NCBI GenBank assembly: GCA_029906195.1
Contig: JARWSJ010000002.1
Location: forward strand, 1,116,001-1,180,000
Direction: 5' to 3'
From: Chitinophagaceae bacterium 26-R-25
Lineage (GTDB): Bacteria; Bacteroidota; Bacteroidia; Chitinophagales; Chitinophagaceae
Length of the DNA stretch: 64,000 nt
Numbering within the stretch: position 1 is the first letter of the stretch; each line of letters begins with the position of its first letter. Of this stretch, positions 36,152 to 45,251 are shown piece by piece. Position numbers and translations under genes: made by a program. Under the pieces are notes generated by a model, which saw nothing but the letters and a program-made list of their open reading frames with translations, was not told the origin of the DNA and did not search any database.

Positions 36152-38514
36152 TAAAACGGGTAATTGATTCCCAACTGGAACTGTCCATCGAAGAATTTGA
36201 TTTGCTGGAACCAGCCGTCGTGATAGTCGGCGTAGTAAGGGTTTTTAAAGGTGTAGGCCCAGTCAAGGCGGATCAGGAAGTAATCAAAGTCGAAGCGCAA
36301 GCTCGTTCCGGCGCCCACGGCGAGGTCTTTGTACAGGCGGTTAAATTTAAATACACCATCGTTTAAGCCTTCCTGCCCCTGGTTGTTACGCAACCATATG
36401 TTTCCCATGTCGGCAAAAATCGCGCTCTTAACTTTCAGGCTGCCAATACTAAACAGATTATAGCGGTATTCGACGTTTCCTTCAAGCTGGATGTCTCCAA
36501 AGCGGTCGAGGTTTTGGCTAAGGTTGTTGTAAAACCTGGAAGAGCCGGGTCCCAGTTGCCTGGCTCGCCATGCACGCATACTGTTTGGACCACCGGCAGT
36601 AAATCCGCGGGTTACAGGCAGGGCGACTTCATCGACAATATTACCAAGGCTGTCTGTTCCTTTGCCGTACGCAAATCCATATCCCCCATAACAATGGAAA
36701 GCGAGGGCTGTTTTTTTGTACGTGATATTATGGCTGTAGTCAACAAAAGTTTTTACAAAACGGAAGAGGTTGGCCTTTTCATCCAGGTTTTTAATAAAAC
36801 CCAGCAACCCGCCGCTTTCCTCAATGCCGGTTTTGAAGGACGTGGTATGTTTCCCCTTGGTGGTAATTGCCTGGAAGCGAAAGTTCTGGCTTATAATAAA
36901 ACCATCTTTAAAGGTATAGTACAGGTTCGGTGCTTCTTTAATCAGATTTACTAAACTGTCTGTAGGAATAACGTGCTGATATTCAAAATTGATCGGGCTG
37001 TAGTTAAACAGGTAGATTCTGTTTTTCCTGGTGATTTCACGACCCTTTGTCCAATCGTACGACCAGGCGATGTTGGCGTTTTGAATGGTATAGAAATCCT
37101 TTCTCAGGGTGTTTGAGGCGTTGATACTAAGGTTGGTACCCTCAGTACTGATTTTCCCCCTCACACGGCTACTGTCTTTGAAAGGCAGGATGAACTTGGG
37201 AAAATGCAGGGTGTAGTTAATTGAAGTCTGTATGGTTTGAAGCAACTGTTGCCCCAATTCAACACCGAAACGAGTGTTAAGGCTGCTTTGTACAGATTGT
37301 TTAGCAATGTTTTTATCGGTAACGCCAAATGTAACACCCAGACCAAACAAGTTAGTGGCAACCACATCGCTTTCGTTGCGGCTGGCTTCCAAACCAATGT
37401 TCAGGTTGCGTCTCACAGCGGGATAGAGGCGCACATCCATATTTAGTTTTCCGAGCGAATCGTTTGAAAAAATGTCGATGGCCGTTTGTTGCCATGCACC
37501 GAGCTGGTTATAGCTGTTAATGGTTCTGATATAGTTGCGTTGACTATACAGAGCACCTGGTTTCAGGTAGTTGTTGTCTACAACAAATTTGGGTTTGAAA
37601 AGATTGTATCTTGAAAGAACCGTTACGCCCCTGACGGTATCTCGCTTGTAAGGCGTTTCCACACTGTCTTCCCTGATGCTGAGGTCTGGATAAATAGAAA
37701 CTTTATCAAGGTAATATTTCTTTAAGTGCGAAGGGTTTTCTTTGGCTCTTTGTTTGAAAACGATGTCTACAGTAGGTTTTTCCCTTTTTTTCTGCAGTTC
37801 GGATAAAAGACGCGCTCTTTCAAATATGTCGATGTTTGGGTTGATCAGTAATGCCTCTACCGTGTCAACTTCAGCGTAAATGTCTTCGCGACTTATTTTG
37901 TAGTAGCCGTTATTTTTAAACACTTCGATTAACCTGTCTAGCTCGCCGGCTATCGTTTCTTTTTTATAGGCGTCACCTTTTTTGAGGTCCGAGCGTCGCA
38001 AGCTGCGCATTGTAAGGCTCTGCAAGGTAGTGTCTCTGAAACTATAACTGATTGAATCAATTGTCGTGAGCACTCCCGGAGTAACCGTAAATGTGGTGAT
38101 TACCCGTAGCTGTTGCTTCTTCTTTTTCTTTTTCACGACAAGAGTGGTATCCCATCTAACACTTCCGCTCATATAGCCTTGCCCCTTCAGCAATGCCCTC
38201 ATGAAGGCGGCGCTGCGAACGGCATATGCGGTGTCAAAAACAGGTGGCTTGTCGAGCTTTTTCCGAACCAGCATTTTGGTAACGAGACGGTTCTTAATAC
38301 TGTCGTCGAGTTGGTTCAGTAGTTTTTCTTTTAATTCATCCTTTTGGTTAATGGCCTGCTTACTTTCAATTTTTATGTTTGACTTGAAGACAAATGGTTT
38401 ATTGGGCGGAAAGTTCTTTACCGTTAGGCACGATCCCAAAAAGAAAACAAGTACCAATGCCAGGCAAGTGCTGTAAATGAAGGTGGATGAAGTAACTTGC
38501 CGCTTAAATATCAT
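36151..38514 (-). CDS. TamA/BamA-like outer membrane lipoprotein (TamL type)
   Basis: A 787-residue protein with a lipoprotein signal peptide (lipobox LGSC, C29) followed by POTRA-like repeats (about 35-330) and a C-terminal 16-stranded-type barrel ending in QLGINYPF, a terminal aromatic residue as in Omp85 proteins. In Bacteroidota a lipidated TamA homologue works with TamB in outer membrane assembly; the lipobox plus POTRA-barrel plan fits. It is 24 bp from the head-to-head RNA methyltransferase gene, an arrangement I recall from other Bacteroidota. Confidence 0.88.
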   Translation of the reverse strand: MIFKRQVTSSTFIYSTCLALVLVFFLGSCLTVKNFPPNKPFVFKSNIKIESKQAINQKDELKEKLLNQLDDSIKNRLVTKMLVRKKLDKPPVFDTAYAVRSAAFMRALLKGQGYMSGSVRWDTTLVVKKKKKKQQLRVITTFTVTPGVLTTIDSISYSFRDTTLQSLTMRSLRRSDLKKGDAYKKETIAGELDRLIEVFKNNGYYKISREDIYAEVDTVEALLINPNIDIFERARLLSELQKKREKPTVDIVFKQRAKENPSHLKKYYLDKVSIYPDLSIREDSVETPYKRDTVRGVTVLSRYNLFKPKFVVDNNYLKPGALYSQRNYIRTINSYNQLGAWQQTAIDIFSNDSLGKLNMDVRLYPAVRRNLNIGLEASRNESDVVATNLFGLGVTFGVTDKNIAKQSVQSSLNTRFGVELGQQLLQTIQTSINYTLHFPKFILPFKDSSRVRGKISTEGTNLSINASNTLRKDFYTIQNANIAWSYDWTKGREITRKNRIYLFNYSPINFEYQHVIPTDSLVNLIKEAPNLYYTFKDGFIISQNFRFQAITTKGKHTTSFKTGIEESGGLLGFIKNLDEKANLFRFVKTFVDYSHNITYKKTALAFHCYGGYGFAYGKGTDSLGNIVDEVALPVTRGFTAGGPNSMRAWRARQLGPGSSRFYNNLSQNLDRFGDIQLEGNVEYRYNLFSIGSLKVKSAIFADMGNIWLRNNQGQEGLNDGVFKFNRLYKDLAVGAGTSLRFDFDYFLIRLDWAYTFKNPYYADYHDGWFQQIKFFDGQFQLGINYPF

Positions 38515-38538
38515 AAAGAAAGTAAACGCTAATAATAA

Positions 38539-39273
38539 ATGTTGGTAAAATCAAAGGCCAAATATATTCAAAGTTTAAGCCAGAAAAAATTAAGAGATGA
38601 AGAAAACGTATTTGTAGCAGAAGGCCCGAAAATTGTTCACGAACTTTTACTTTGTAAAAATGTACCACCGGTAGAGATATTTGCGGTGAAAGATTGGCTG
38701 GATTCCAATGCCAGCGTGCTTTCTGAGTTAAAAGAGGAGCAAGTAAGTATTGTCAGCGAATCTGAACTTGAGCGTATTTCGTTTCTTACCACTCCCAATA
38801 AAGTGCTTTGTGTTTTCCGTAAACCGGCATTTGTTACAAAAGATCATAAAATTATCCTCGCCCTGGATGGCATCCAGGACCCGGGAAACCTGGGGACTTT
38901 GATAAGAATTGCTGACTGGTTCGGCATTCAGCAAATCGTTTGCAATAAAGAATCGGCAGATGTTTTCAATCCCAAAGTGGTGCAGTCAACCATGGCCAGC
39001 ATTGCAAGGGTGGAGGTTTTGTATACCGATTTGCCGCAATTCATCAGAGAGCATGCTTCACTCGGCGTATATGCGACGCTGTTAAACGGTGAGCCGGTTG
39101 AAAAAATCGGAAAAATAGAGAGCGGCATCATCGTTGCCGGCAACGAATCAAAAGGCATTAGCGAAGCAATACAAGAACTCGCTACACGCAAGATCACCAT
39201 TAAAAGAATTGGCGAGGCGGAGTCTTTAAATGCAGCAGTTGCTACTGGTATCGTGCTGTCTCACTTGATTTGA
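38539..39273 (+). CDS. SPOUT RNA methyltransferase, TrmH/SpoU family
   Basis: A 244-residue methyltransferase: N-terminal RNA-binding substrate-recognition part (1-95), then SPOUT motifs 1 (DGIQDPGNLGTLIRIADWFG, here split in description: NLGTLIR), 2 (VAGNESKGIS) and 3 (AESLNAAVATGIVL). Motif 3 is usually SLNVSVA; here it reads SLNAAVA. Predicted 2'-O-ribose methylation of rRNA or tRNA with SAM. Family members form a trefoil-knot dimer. The target nucleotide cannot be told. Confidence 0.9.
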   Translation: MLVKSKAKYIQSLSQKKLRDEENVFVAEGPKIVHELLLCKNVPPVEIFAVKDWLDSNASVLSELKEEQVSIVSESELERISFLTTPNKVLCVFRKPAFVTKDHKIILALDGIQDPGNLGTLIRIADWFGIQQIVCNKESADVFNPKVVQSTMASIARVEVLYTDLPQFIREHASLGVYATLLNGEPVEKIGKIESGIIVAGNESKGISEAIQELATRKITIKRIGEAESLNAAVATGIVLSHLI

Positions 39274-39275
39274 GA

Positions 39276-39518
39276 GAAGGAACGCAGATTTTCATGATTG
39301 TCATGATTTGTTATGATTTTTGAATAAAGATTGTTGACAGTATAATATTAAGGTCAACTGATATGGTTGGTTAAGATTATGAGTTGTTATCCATTTCACA
39401 AGGCTTCAACAAGCTCAGCCTGACACTCCCTTTAGCTGTCGGGGCTGAGCTTGCCGAAGCCTTCTTAATTACCATCATATCTTAACAAATCATGACAATC
39501 ATGAAAATCTGCGTTCCT
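39276..39518. repeat. Family D inverted repeat enclosing a GC-rich inverted repeat
   Basis: Outer arms 39280-39319 and 39480-39518 are family D. Between them lies a separate imperfect inverted repeat (39400-39425 with 39437-39463) with AAGGCTTC and AAGCTCAGCC/GGGCTGAGCTT halves. That GC-rich word is frequent in other Bacteroidota genomes, in my recollection. The 402 bp gap holds no gene. Confidence 0.78.
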
Positions 39519-39527
39519 TCATTGAAA

Positions 39528-39560
39528 TAAAAAAGCTGAAGTGCGACGCAACTTCAGCTT
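39528..39560 (-). terminator. Rho-independent terminator of the helicase gene
   Basis: Read on the minus strand: stem AAGCTGAAGT (39560-39551) with ACTTCAGCTT (39542-39533), an 8-base loop and a U-run (39532-39528). It is 116 bp downstream of the helicase stop. Confidence 0.88.
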
Positions 39561-39640
39561 AATAGTAGTACTAACGCTTAGTACCTGAGTATTTTTCCAA
39601 CCTTCAAAATGTTAAGGAGAGGAGAAGAATCCCGCACATC

Positions 39641-39678
39641 CCATTTTCAAATTACCAGATCTTCAAATTTTCAAATTA
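39641..39678. repeat. Solo family E right arm
   Basis: An unpaired family E arm (TCAAATT octads) ends at the helicase stop; no left arm is nearby. Confidence 0.6.
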
Positions 39679-41367
39679 GCGGCTATTCGCATCATTCATG
39701 CGGATACGTCTACCTTTGAAAGTTTTGCCGTCGATTGATTTGATCATTTTGCCGGCTGAGTTTTTATCGATTTCGATCCAGCTGTTCATTTCTTTCATGT
39801 CGATGCGGCCCAATACTTCTTTCTTAAGGTCGCTCATGTCGAGGATGAACTGAAGGAAACTTGCTTTGTAGAAACCGTCTTTGGTGCCCAGGTTTACGAA
39901 TAAACGTTGGTAGTTGCCTGCACCATTACCGCCAAACTCACGTCCGGCTGTATCACGTCTTCTATTACCCTGGTCACGTCCGCCCGGGCCCTGATCGCGT
40001 CCACCTGGTTCACGTCTGTCTCCGCGCGTTCTTCTTTCCTCACGGATGTTAAGGTCCTCGGCATTTTCGTAATATTTAAGGAAGCGGTCAAACTCCATTG
40101 CTGCAACACGTTTCAACACGTCTTCTTTAGAAACATCAGCAAATTTCTCTTCCAGCATTGGCACATATGTTTCGTAGTCGCCGTGGCTGATATCTGCCTG
40201 CAGTAATTTCTCCATAAAAGAGAAGAACTGTTTGCGGCAAACATCTTTACCGGAAGGAATGTCAAGGCGGTTAAATTTAGCCTGAACGATATTTTCGATT
40301 TGGCGAAGCTTGAAACCTTCACGATTGTGGATGATAGAAATACAAATACCAGTGTTACCGGCACGACCGGTACGGCCACTTCTGTGCGTGTATACCTCAA
40401 CGTCATCAGGTAATTCGTAGTTGATAACGTGGGTGATACCCTGAACATCAATACCACGGGCTGCAACGTCCGTCGCGATCAACAGCTGTAACGTTTTTTC
40501 GCGGAAGGCTTTCATCACTTTGTCACGCTGAACCTGTGTAAGGTCGCCGTGCAAAGCATCGATGTCATAACCCTCACGTGTAAGGCGTTCAGCAATTTCC
40601 TGCGCATCCATTTTGGTACGCGTGAAAATGATACCATAAATGCCCGGGTTAAAGTCGATGATCCTTTTTAATGTTTCATAACGGTTAGGCGCGGCCGCAA
40701 TATAGTATTGGTGATCGATGTTTTTATTGCCGGTGTTTACTTTACCCACGGTAACTTCAACAGGCTCTTTCATGTAGCGTTTGCTCACGCGGCGGATTTC
40801 CGGTGGCATGGTAGCGCTGAAAAGCCATGTGCTGTTACGGTTTGGAGTGTTTTGTAAAATAAACTCGATATCTTCCTGAAAACCCATGTTCAGCATTTCA
40901 TCTGCTTCATCGAGAACTACGTACTCGATTTTGTCAAGCTGAATGGCTTTTCTTTCGATAAGATCGATAAGGCGACCCGGGGTGGCTACAACGATTTGTA
41001 CGCCGCGTTTAAGGTCGCGAATTTGCATGCTGATAGATGTTCCGCCGTATACGGCAACCACATGCACGCCTGGCATGAATTTTTTGAACAATTCAATTTC
41101 GTTCACAATTTGCATGCAAAGTTCTCTTGTGGGGCATACCACTAGCGCCTGGGGGTGTTTTTCTGCAGCATTAATAACTTGCAATAAAGGAATACCAAAT
41201 GCGGCAGTTTTACCTGTACCAGTTTGCGCAAGACCTATAAAGTCTTTAGTGCCGCTAAGCAAAACAGGGATGGCTTTCTCCTGTATTTGCGTGGGATTCA
41301 CAAATCCTAATGCTGATGTAGCTTTTACCAATCGCTCGTCAATACCCAACTCTTCAAATGTCATCAT
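39676..41367 (-). CDS. DEAD-box RNA helicase, CsdA/DbpA-like
   Basis: About 563 residues from ATG 41367 (a second ATG follows at once; the frame is open to 41409 but the extra codons overlap the promoter). Motifs: Q-motif FVNPTQIQ, I AQTGTGKT, Ia PTREL, II DEAD, III SAT, V ARGIDV, VI HRSGRTGRAG. A GRDQGP/RGDR-rich linker (about 450-480) precedes a DbpA-type RNA-binding domain (RLFVNLGTKDGFYKASFLQF), as in ribosome-assembly helicases of the CsdA/DbpA group. It likely acts in rRNA folding or cold-adapted RNA turnover. Monocistronic, with a promoter and a terminator. Confidence 0.92.
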   Translation of the reverse strand: MMTFEELGIDERLVKATSALGFVNPTQIQEKAIPVLLSGTKDFIGLAQTGTGKTAAFGIPLLQVINAAEKHPQALVVCPTRELCMQIVNEIELFKKFMPGVHVVAVYGGTSISMQIRDLKRGVQIVVATPGRLIDLIERKAIQLDKIEYVVLDEADEMLNMGFQEDIEFILQNTPNRNSTWLFSATMPPEIRRVSKRYMKEPVEVTVGKVNTGNKNIDHQYYIAAAPNRYETLKRIIDFNPGIYGIIFTRTKMDAQEIAERLTREGYDIDALHGDLTQVQRDKVMKAFREKTLQLLIATDVAARGIDVQGITHVINYELPDDVEVYTHRSGRTGRAGNTGICISIIHNREGFKLRQIENIVQAKFNRLDIPSGKDVCRKQFFSFMEKLLQADISHGDYETYVPMLEEKFADVSKEDVLKRVAAMEFDRFLKYYENAEDLNIREERRTRGDRREPGGRDQGPGGRDQGNRRRDTAGREFGGNGAGNYQRLFVNLGTKDGFYKASFLQFILDMSDLKKEVLGRIDMKEMNSWIEIDKNSAGKMIKSIDGKTFKGRRIRMNDANSR

Positions 41368-41386
41368 ATAAAAATAAAAATTTGCG

Positions 41387-41417
41387 CAAAGGTACACTAA
41401 AAAAAGCAAGAAAGAAA
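41387..41417 (-). promoter_or_regulatory. Helicase promoter TTTC-N19-TACCTTTG
   Basis: On the minus strand: TTTC (41417-41414), 19 bp, TACCTTTG (41394-41387), one mismatch from the Bacteroidota consensus; 19 bp before ATG 41367. Confidence 0.6.
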
Positions 41418-41469
41418 GGCCGCATAAGTAGCTGCATTAAAAGTAATTATATATAAGGAGATAGGCAGA

Positions 41470-41549
41470 AAGCTTAACGCAAAACGCCTAACACTTAAGG
41501 TGCAGCACCCAAAGCGTTAAGCGTTAAGCATTAAGCGTTTAGCGTTACG
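41470..41549. repeat. Family H inverted repeat (AAGCGTT heptads)
   Basis: Left arm 41470-41499 and right arm 41511-41549; the right arm is five 7-base units (AAGCGTT, AAGCATT, TAGCGTT). The spacer GTGCAGCACCCAAAG resembles, on the other strand, the CTTTGTGTGC motif. It lies after the stop of the small gene at 41553. Confidence 0.78.
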
Positions 41550-41552
41550 CAT

Positions 41553-41771
41553 TCACATAAATGATCGCACCAGCTCACCTTCTGAGTTGATCGGATATTC
41601 GCCCCAGCAAACGATTTGAGCGGGTTTGTTCTTTTGCAAAACGAAGCCGTTTGATTGTTGTTTTAATACTTTGTTGCTGTCGTGCAGAAGTGCCTGCCAG
41701 TCCTGCATGGTAAGGATAACGCCGGTTGCTTCGCCGGATTCATTGAACGTGAATTGTGGGTGAATGGTCAT
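41553..41771 (-). CDS. Small conserved-looking protein, 72 residues
   Basis: ATG 41771 gives MTIHPQFTFNESGEATGVIL and a body with two beta-alpha segments (LTMQDWQALLHDSNKVLK). The frame continues to 41924 but only across non-coding sequence overlapping the GIN gene. VILTMQDWQAL loosely recalls antitoxin N-termini, yet no toxin gene is near. It sits 86 bp after the GIN gene in the same direction. Function unknown. Confidence 0.6.
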   Translation of the reverse strand: MTIHPQFTFNESGEATGVILTMQDWQALLHDSNKVLKQQSNGFVLQKNKPAQIVCWGEYPINSEGELVRSFM

Positions 41772-41857
41772 TGTTAAAAGTTTTGTAAGGTTAAATAAAT
41801 GCGAATGTTTAAAAATACAGCGAAGCAGAATCGCACTTCGCTGCTGACTTGACTTGA

Positions 41858-42574
41858 TTAATAAGGAGTAACTCTCCCTGATCCTGAAATATTTGCACTG
41901 ACGCGAGGATTGCCGCGATACCAAACAGTGCCGCTGCCTGAGATCCTGCTATCAAGATTATCTGTAACATACACTTTGATGCCGCCTGAGCCGCTCGTTG
42001 TAGTGGATGCATTTTTGCTCAACACATTGACCAGATCAATATTACCACTGCCGCTGATGTCTGCATTCACTTTTTCGGCCGTGCCTTGCGCGACTTGTAT
42101 ATTGCCCGAACCGCTGATGTGTGAAGAGATTTGATCACTTGCCACCTTGCTTATTTTGATGTTTCCTGAACCGCTGATCTGCAAGTTCAAGTTATCAACT
42201 GCCAAATCATTTTGCACACTCACTGTACCTGATCCGCTTTGTGTAAAGCTTTTCACTTCCGGAGCAGTAACAAACACCCTGATTGCTTCGTGGGATTTTA
42301 TATTTACATCATTTCGAAATTTTATCTGCAACTCACTGCCGCTAATGATTGTTTCCATTACGTCAATGATGTTTTGCTGCGCTTCGATCTTTACCTTGTA
42401 TTCGTTTCCATTGCTAAAGAAAACATCGCCTGATATTTTAGAATGCAATGCAGTAAAGGCAGACGTTGTTCTTTCCTGCGTTACCACAGGTCCTTCACCA
42501 ACGACTTTCTTGCAGGCATTCATTGAAAAAAGAATTGCAATAGAGGCGATAATCACACTGATCTGTTTCATCAT
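41858..42574 (-). CDS. GIN-domain (DUF2807) lipoprotein
   Basis: A 238-residue lipoprotein (lipobox MNACKK, C21) with the GIN head domain: a right-handed beta-helix-like fold with repeated SGSG/GSGNI steps (KISGDVFFSN, QSGSGTVSV, ISGSGNIKI, ISGSGNIQV, ISGSGNIDL, ISGSGTVWY, ISGSGRVTP). Such repeats of about 19 residues are typical. It is a periplasmic or surface protein of unknown function, often found next to ECF/FecR genes. It lies 259 bp after the TonB-dependent receptor and may be co-transcribed with it. Confidence 0.87.
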   Translation of the reverse strand: MMKQISVIIASIAILFSMNACKKVVGEGPVVTQERTTSAFTALHSKISGDVFFSNGNEYKVKIEAQQNIIDVMETIISGSELQIKFRNDVNIKSHEAIRVFVTAPEVKSFTQSGSGTVSVQNDLAVDNLNLQISGSGNIKISKVASDQISSHISGSGNIQVAQGTAEKVNADISGSGNIDLVNVLSKNASTTTSGSGGIKVYVTDNLDSRISGSGTVWYRGNPRVSANISGSGRVTPY

Positions 42575-42630
42575 TTGGGTTTTAAAAAATTTAAAATTGC
42601 GTTTTAATTGTTGGATGTTTTAAGGGTTGT

Positions 42631-42824
42631 GTTATGAGTTGTGAGTTTTGAGTAATGAGTTGAGGAGGAACGCAGATTTTCATGATTTTCATGATTTCGA
42701 TGATTCTTTTCAATTGATTGATTAAACATGGTAAGTTTCTTTTTGTCATTATTGAAATTCATGCTCTTGAAAACATGTTACACCGAAAGAATTCTTAACT
42801 CCTAATTCCTAATTTCTAATTCCT
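42631..42824. repeat. Mosaic element: family K and D left arms, family A right arm
   Basis: A K-type arm (42631-42665) and a D-type arm (42666-42710) stand on the left, but the right arm (42788-42824) is family A. The mirrored motif ACCGAAAGAATTC at its inner side matches other spacers on the opposite strand. Arms do not pair with each other. Confidence 0.65.
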
Positions 42825-42833
42825 GTTCACGCA

Positions 42834-45191
42834 TCACCATTCTACTTTATAATTCAAAATCGGTATCAATCCTGTTTGGTAAGCAGTTTGAACAGTGCCT
42901 TTTGTCGGATCAAAATATTGGCCGTAAAAGTTTTGTCTGTTGGTAAGATTTTGAAGATCGAGTGATAAAGTGTTGGTATGTCTCGTTCTGTTCCACTTCA
43001 TGCTCAAACGCAGATCTGTTCTAAAATATGCCGGGTTTTGCAGGCTGTATGCTTCCTTGTCGATGTAATAAGTATAGCCATAGGCTTTAGATTTTGCTAC
43101 ATCGATTGGCGTGTCCCTGAAACCTCCGGTGTAGATCACTTTAATGTTTACACCAAACGTTCTGCGGCCATTGCCTGATACAAAGTCCTTACCGCCTGTA
43201 AAGTTTGCTGCATAGTTGCTGTTGAAACGAGTGTTTCTTTCAATGCCATCTGATGCAGTGTATTTCGATTGAAACAAAGAACCGCTTGCCAGAAAATAGA
43301 AGTAGTTGCTCATGTATTTTTCTAATGAAATCTCCACACCATAGTTTTTACCCTTTCCATTGTTTACCATTGGATCGGTGGTGTAGTCGCCCATCAGGTT
43401 CAAAGTTGACAAAGTGTTGGTGTCGCTTGTGCTAATAGGAACGTCTGACAATTGCTGATAATAAAACTCTGTTTTGAAACGAAGGTTTCTCGAAAATAAA
43501 TGGCTGTAGGAAAATACATAATGGTTTGCTTTGGTGAAACCCAGGTCTTTATTGGGATGGTACACTTTGCCAGTGTTGTCAGCTGTTTCGGCGAAGTAAA
43601 CACCGAGTGCCTGCATTTGACTGTGGCGACCATATGCAAATCCGATCGTGTTGGTTTTCGTTACGTCCCATTTGATAGCCGCACGTGGTTCGATGGATTT
43701 TGAGTCATTGTACAACAGTTGCAAATAGTGCAGTCCTGCATCTATGGTTACATTGTTCAGCGGTTTGTATTGCCACTCCGCAAAGCCTTGAATGGTTTGG
43801 GTTTTGTCGCTGGTGTTGATCTTTTCTGTAACAGGTTTTGTTGGATTTTCTCTCGAGCGCTGATAATAATCAAAGTTGTAAAAGTTAGCAATAATGCCTG
43901 CGCGAATAGTCTGTTGCAGGTTTATTTTGTGATTAAGCGTTGTGGTAACAGACAATTTTTTTGTTGTATAATTATCGTTGTATGTGTTCACAATGCTGTC
44001 TGGTTTTTCGGCATAGTTCTCATTGTATTTTGCTCCAACAATAGAGTAGCCAACACCAGAAGTAAGGCGGGTACTGCGTGATAACGCGATGTTGTGTGTA
44101 ATGCCGCTGAAACCTGTGTTTGATTTGAAAGTTGACCTTACTCTGTCATAGTCATCTTCCCATTTTAATGAATCTTTTTCACCGTTATAATCCTGGCTGC
44201 TTAGTCCTCCAAAACCGAAGATGGTAAAGTCTCCTGCTTTCTTCGTAGGCAGGAAAATATTATAGGAAAGATCCTGGAAGTTTGTAGCGCCATCACCAAC
44301 ATTCACACCAACTTTGTCAAGAATGCTCAAAGTGGAATAACGATAGTTTACCAGGTAGGAACCTTTGTAGTTTTTCGAGAAAGGTCCTTCTGCTGCAAGG
44401 TTCAAGCCGAGCACGCCAGCTTGCGCAGTGTACTCTCTTTTTTCGTTGTTGCCTTTTCTTAAATGAATGTCGAAAACACCGCTTAATGCATTGCCGTAAT
44501 CTGCGGCAAAGGCGCCTGTTATGAAATCTGAATTGGAAAGCAATTGTGCACTCAATATGCTGATGCCGCCACCACTGCTTGCAGGATTGCTGAAGTGGTT
44601 GGGATTGGGAATATCCATGCCTTCCATTTTCCACAACAAACCGGTTGGAGAGTTGCCGCGAATCACAATGTCATTGCGACCATCGTCTGCTCCGATAACT
44701 CCCGGAAAGCTTGTTGCCATTCGCAACGGATCATTTACTGCTGCGGCATATTTTTGTGTCTCTTCAACGGTAAAGGCTCTGGCGCTAACAAGGCTCATTT
44801 CATTTAATGGCCTGTTTCTTTTGCTCTTTGCTTTCACCACAACTTCTTCCTGTGCTTTTGGATCTACATCAAGAGAAATTGAGAGCACGTTTTCTTTACC
44901 TGAATTCAGAATTATATTTTCAACGATGGCATCTTTATAGCCTACGTGGGTCACATGCACGTGATGCAGTCCAACGGGCACGTTTGTAAACTTGAAACTA
45001 CCGTCTGCTGCAGTGGTTGTTGTTCTGTTAAGATCCGTAATAGTTACTGTTACTCCATCTAATGATTTTTGTAACAGTTGATCTGTAACCGTTCCGCGAA
45101 TGGTTTGAGTAAGTTGTGCGTTGGTCACAAAAGAAAGGGTCAATAGTAAAGCTGTTGTTAAAAACAATTGCCTTAAAGTCTTTGCTGTCAT
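42834..45191 (-). CDS. TonB-dependent outer membrane receptor with carboxypeptidase-regulatory domain, no STN
   Basis: A 785-residue receptor: signal peptide (about 1-25, NAQ), carboxypeptidase-regulatory-like domain (about 29-110), plug domain (about 115-240, NDIVIRGNSPTGLLWKMEG) and a 22-strand-type barrel. An STN signalling domain is absent: the mature protein begins straight with TIRGTVTD. It carries the bipartite motif of this locus 19 bp before its ATG. Imported substrate unknown; the partner GIN lipoprotein follows. A SusD-like gene is not present, so it is not a glycan SusCD pair. Confidence 0.9.
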   Translation of the reverse strand: MTAKTLRQLFLTTALLLTLSFVTNAQLTQTIRGTVTDQLLQKSLDGVTVTITDLNRTTTTAADGSFKFTNVPVGLHHVHVTHVGYKDAIVENIILNSGKENVLSISLDVDPKAQEEVVVKAKSKRNRPLNEMSLVSARAFTVEETQKYAAAVNDPLRMATSFPGVIGADDGRNDIVIRGNSPTGLLWKMEGMDIPNPNHFSNPASSGGGISILSAQLLSNSDFITGAFAADYGNALSGVFDIHLRKGNNEKREYTAQAGVLGLNLAAEGPFSKNYKGSYLVNYRYSTLSILDKVGVNVGDGATNFQDLSYNIFLPTKKAGDFTIFGFGGLSSQDYNGEKDSLKWEDDYDRVRSTFKSNTGFSGITHNIALSRSTRLTSGVGYSIVGAKYNENYAEKPDSIVNTYNDNYTTKKLSVTTTLNHKINLQQTIRAGIIANFYNFDYYQRSRENPTKPVTEKINTSDKTQTIQGFAEWQYKPLNNVTIDAGLHYLQLLYNDSKSIEPRAAIKWDVTKTNTIGFAYGRHSQMQALGVYFAETADNTGKVYHPNKDLGFTKANHYVFSYSHLFSRNLRFKTEFYYQQLSDVPISTSDTNTLSTLNLMGDYTTDPMVNNGKGKNYGVEISLEKYMSNYFYFLASGSLFQSKYTASDGIERNTRFNSNYAANFTGGKDFVSGNGRRTFGVNIKVIYTGGFRDTPIDVAKSKAYGYTYYIDKEAYSLQNPAYFRTDLRLSMKWNRTRHTNTLSLDLQNLTNRQNFYGQYFDPTKGTVQTAYQTGLIPILNYKVEW

Positions 45192-45210
45192 ACTTTGTAA
45201 GGTTTATGGA

Positions 45211-45241
45211 AGTGTGACAACTGAGGAAAGAGATACCCCTA
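45211..45241 (-). promoter_or_regulatory. ECF-type promoter of the receptor: TAGGGGTA-N13-TTGTCACACT
   Basis: On the minus strand TAGGGGTA (45241-45234), 13 bp, TTGTCACACT (45220-45211), then 19 bp to the ATG. The two halves and spacing are identical to those upstream of the sigma factor and the divergent repeat protein. The GTC in the second half fits the -10 box of many ECF promoters. Confidence 0.75.
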
Positions 45242-45251
45242 CGTGGGCGAG

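Noticed and set aside
41553-41771. Antitoxin of a toxin-antitoxin pair
   Set aside because: Weak resemblance of a few residues only; no adjacent toxin-like gene.
42834-45191. SusC-type glycan receptor
   Set aside because: No SusD-like gene follows; the next gene is a GIN lipoprotein.
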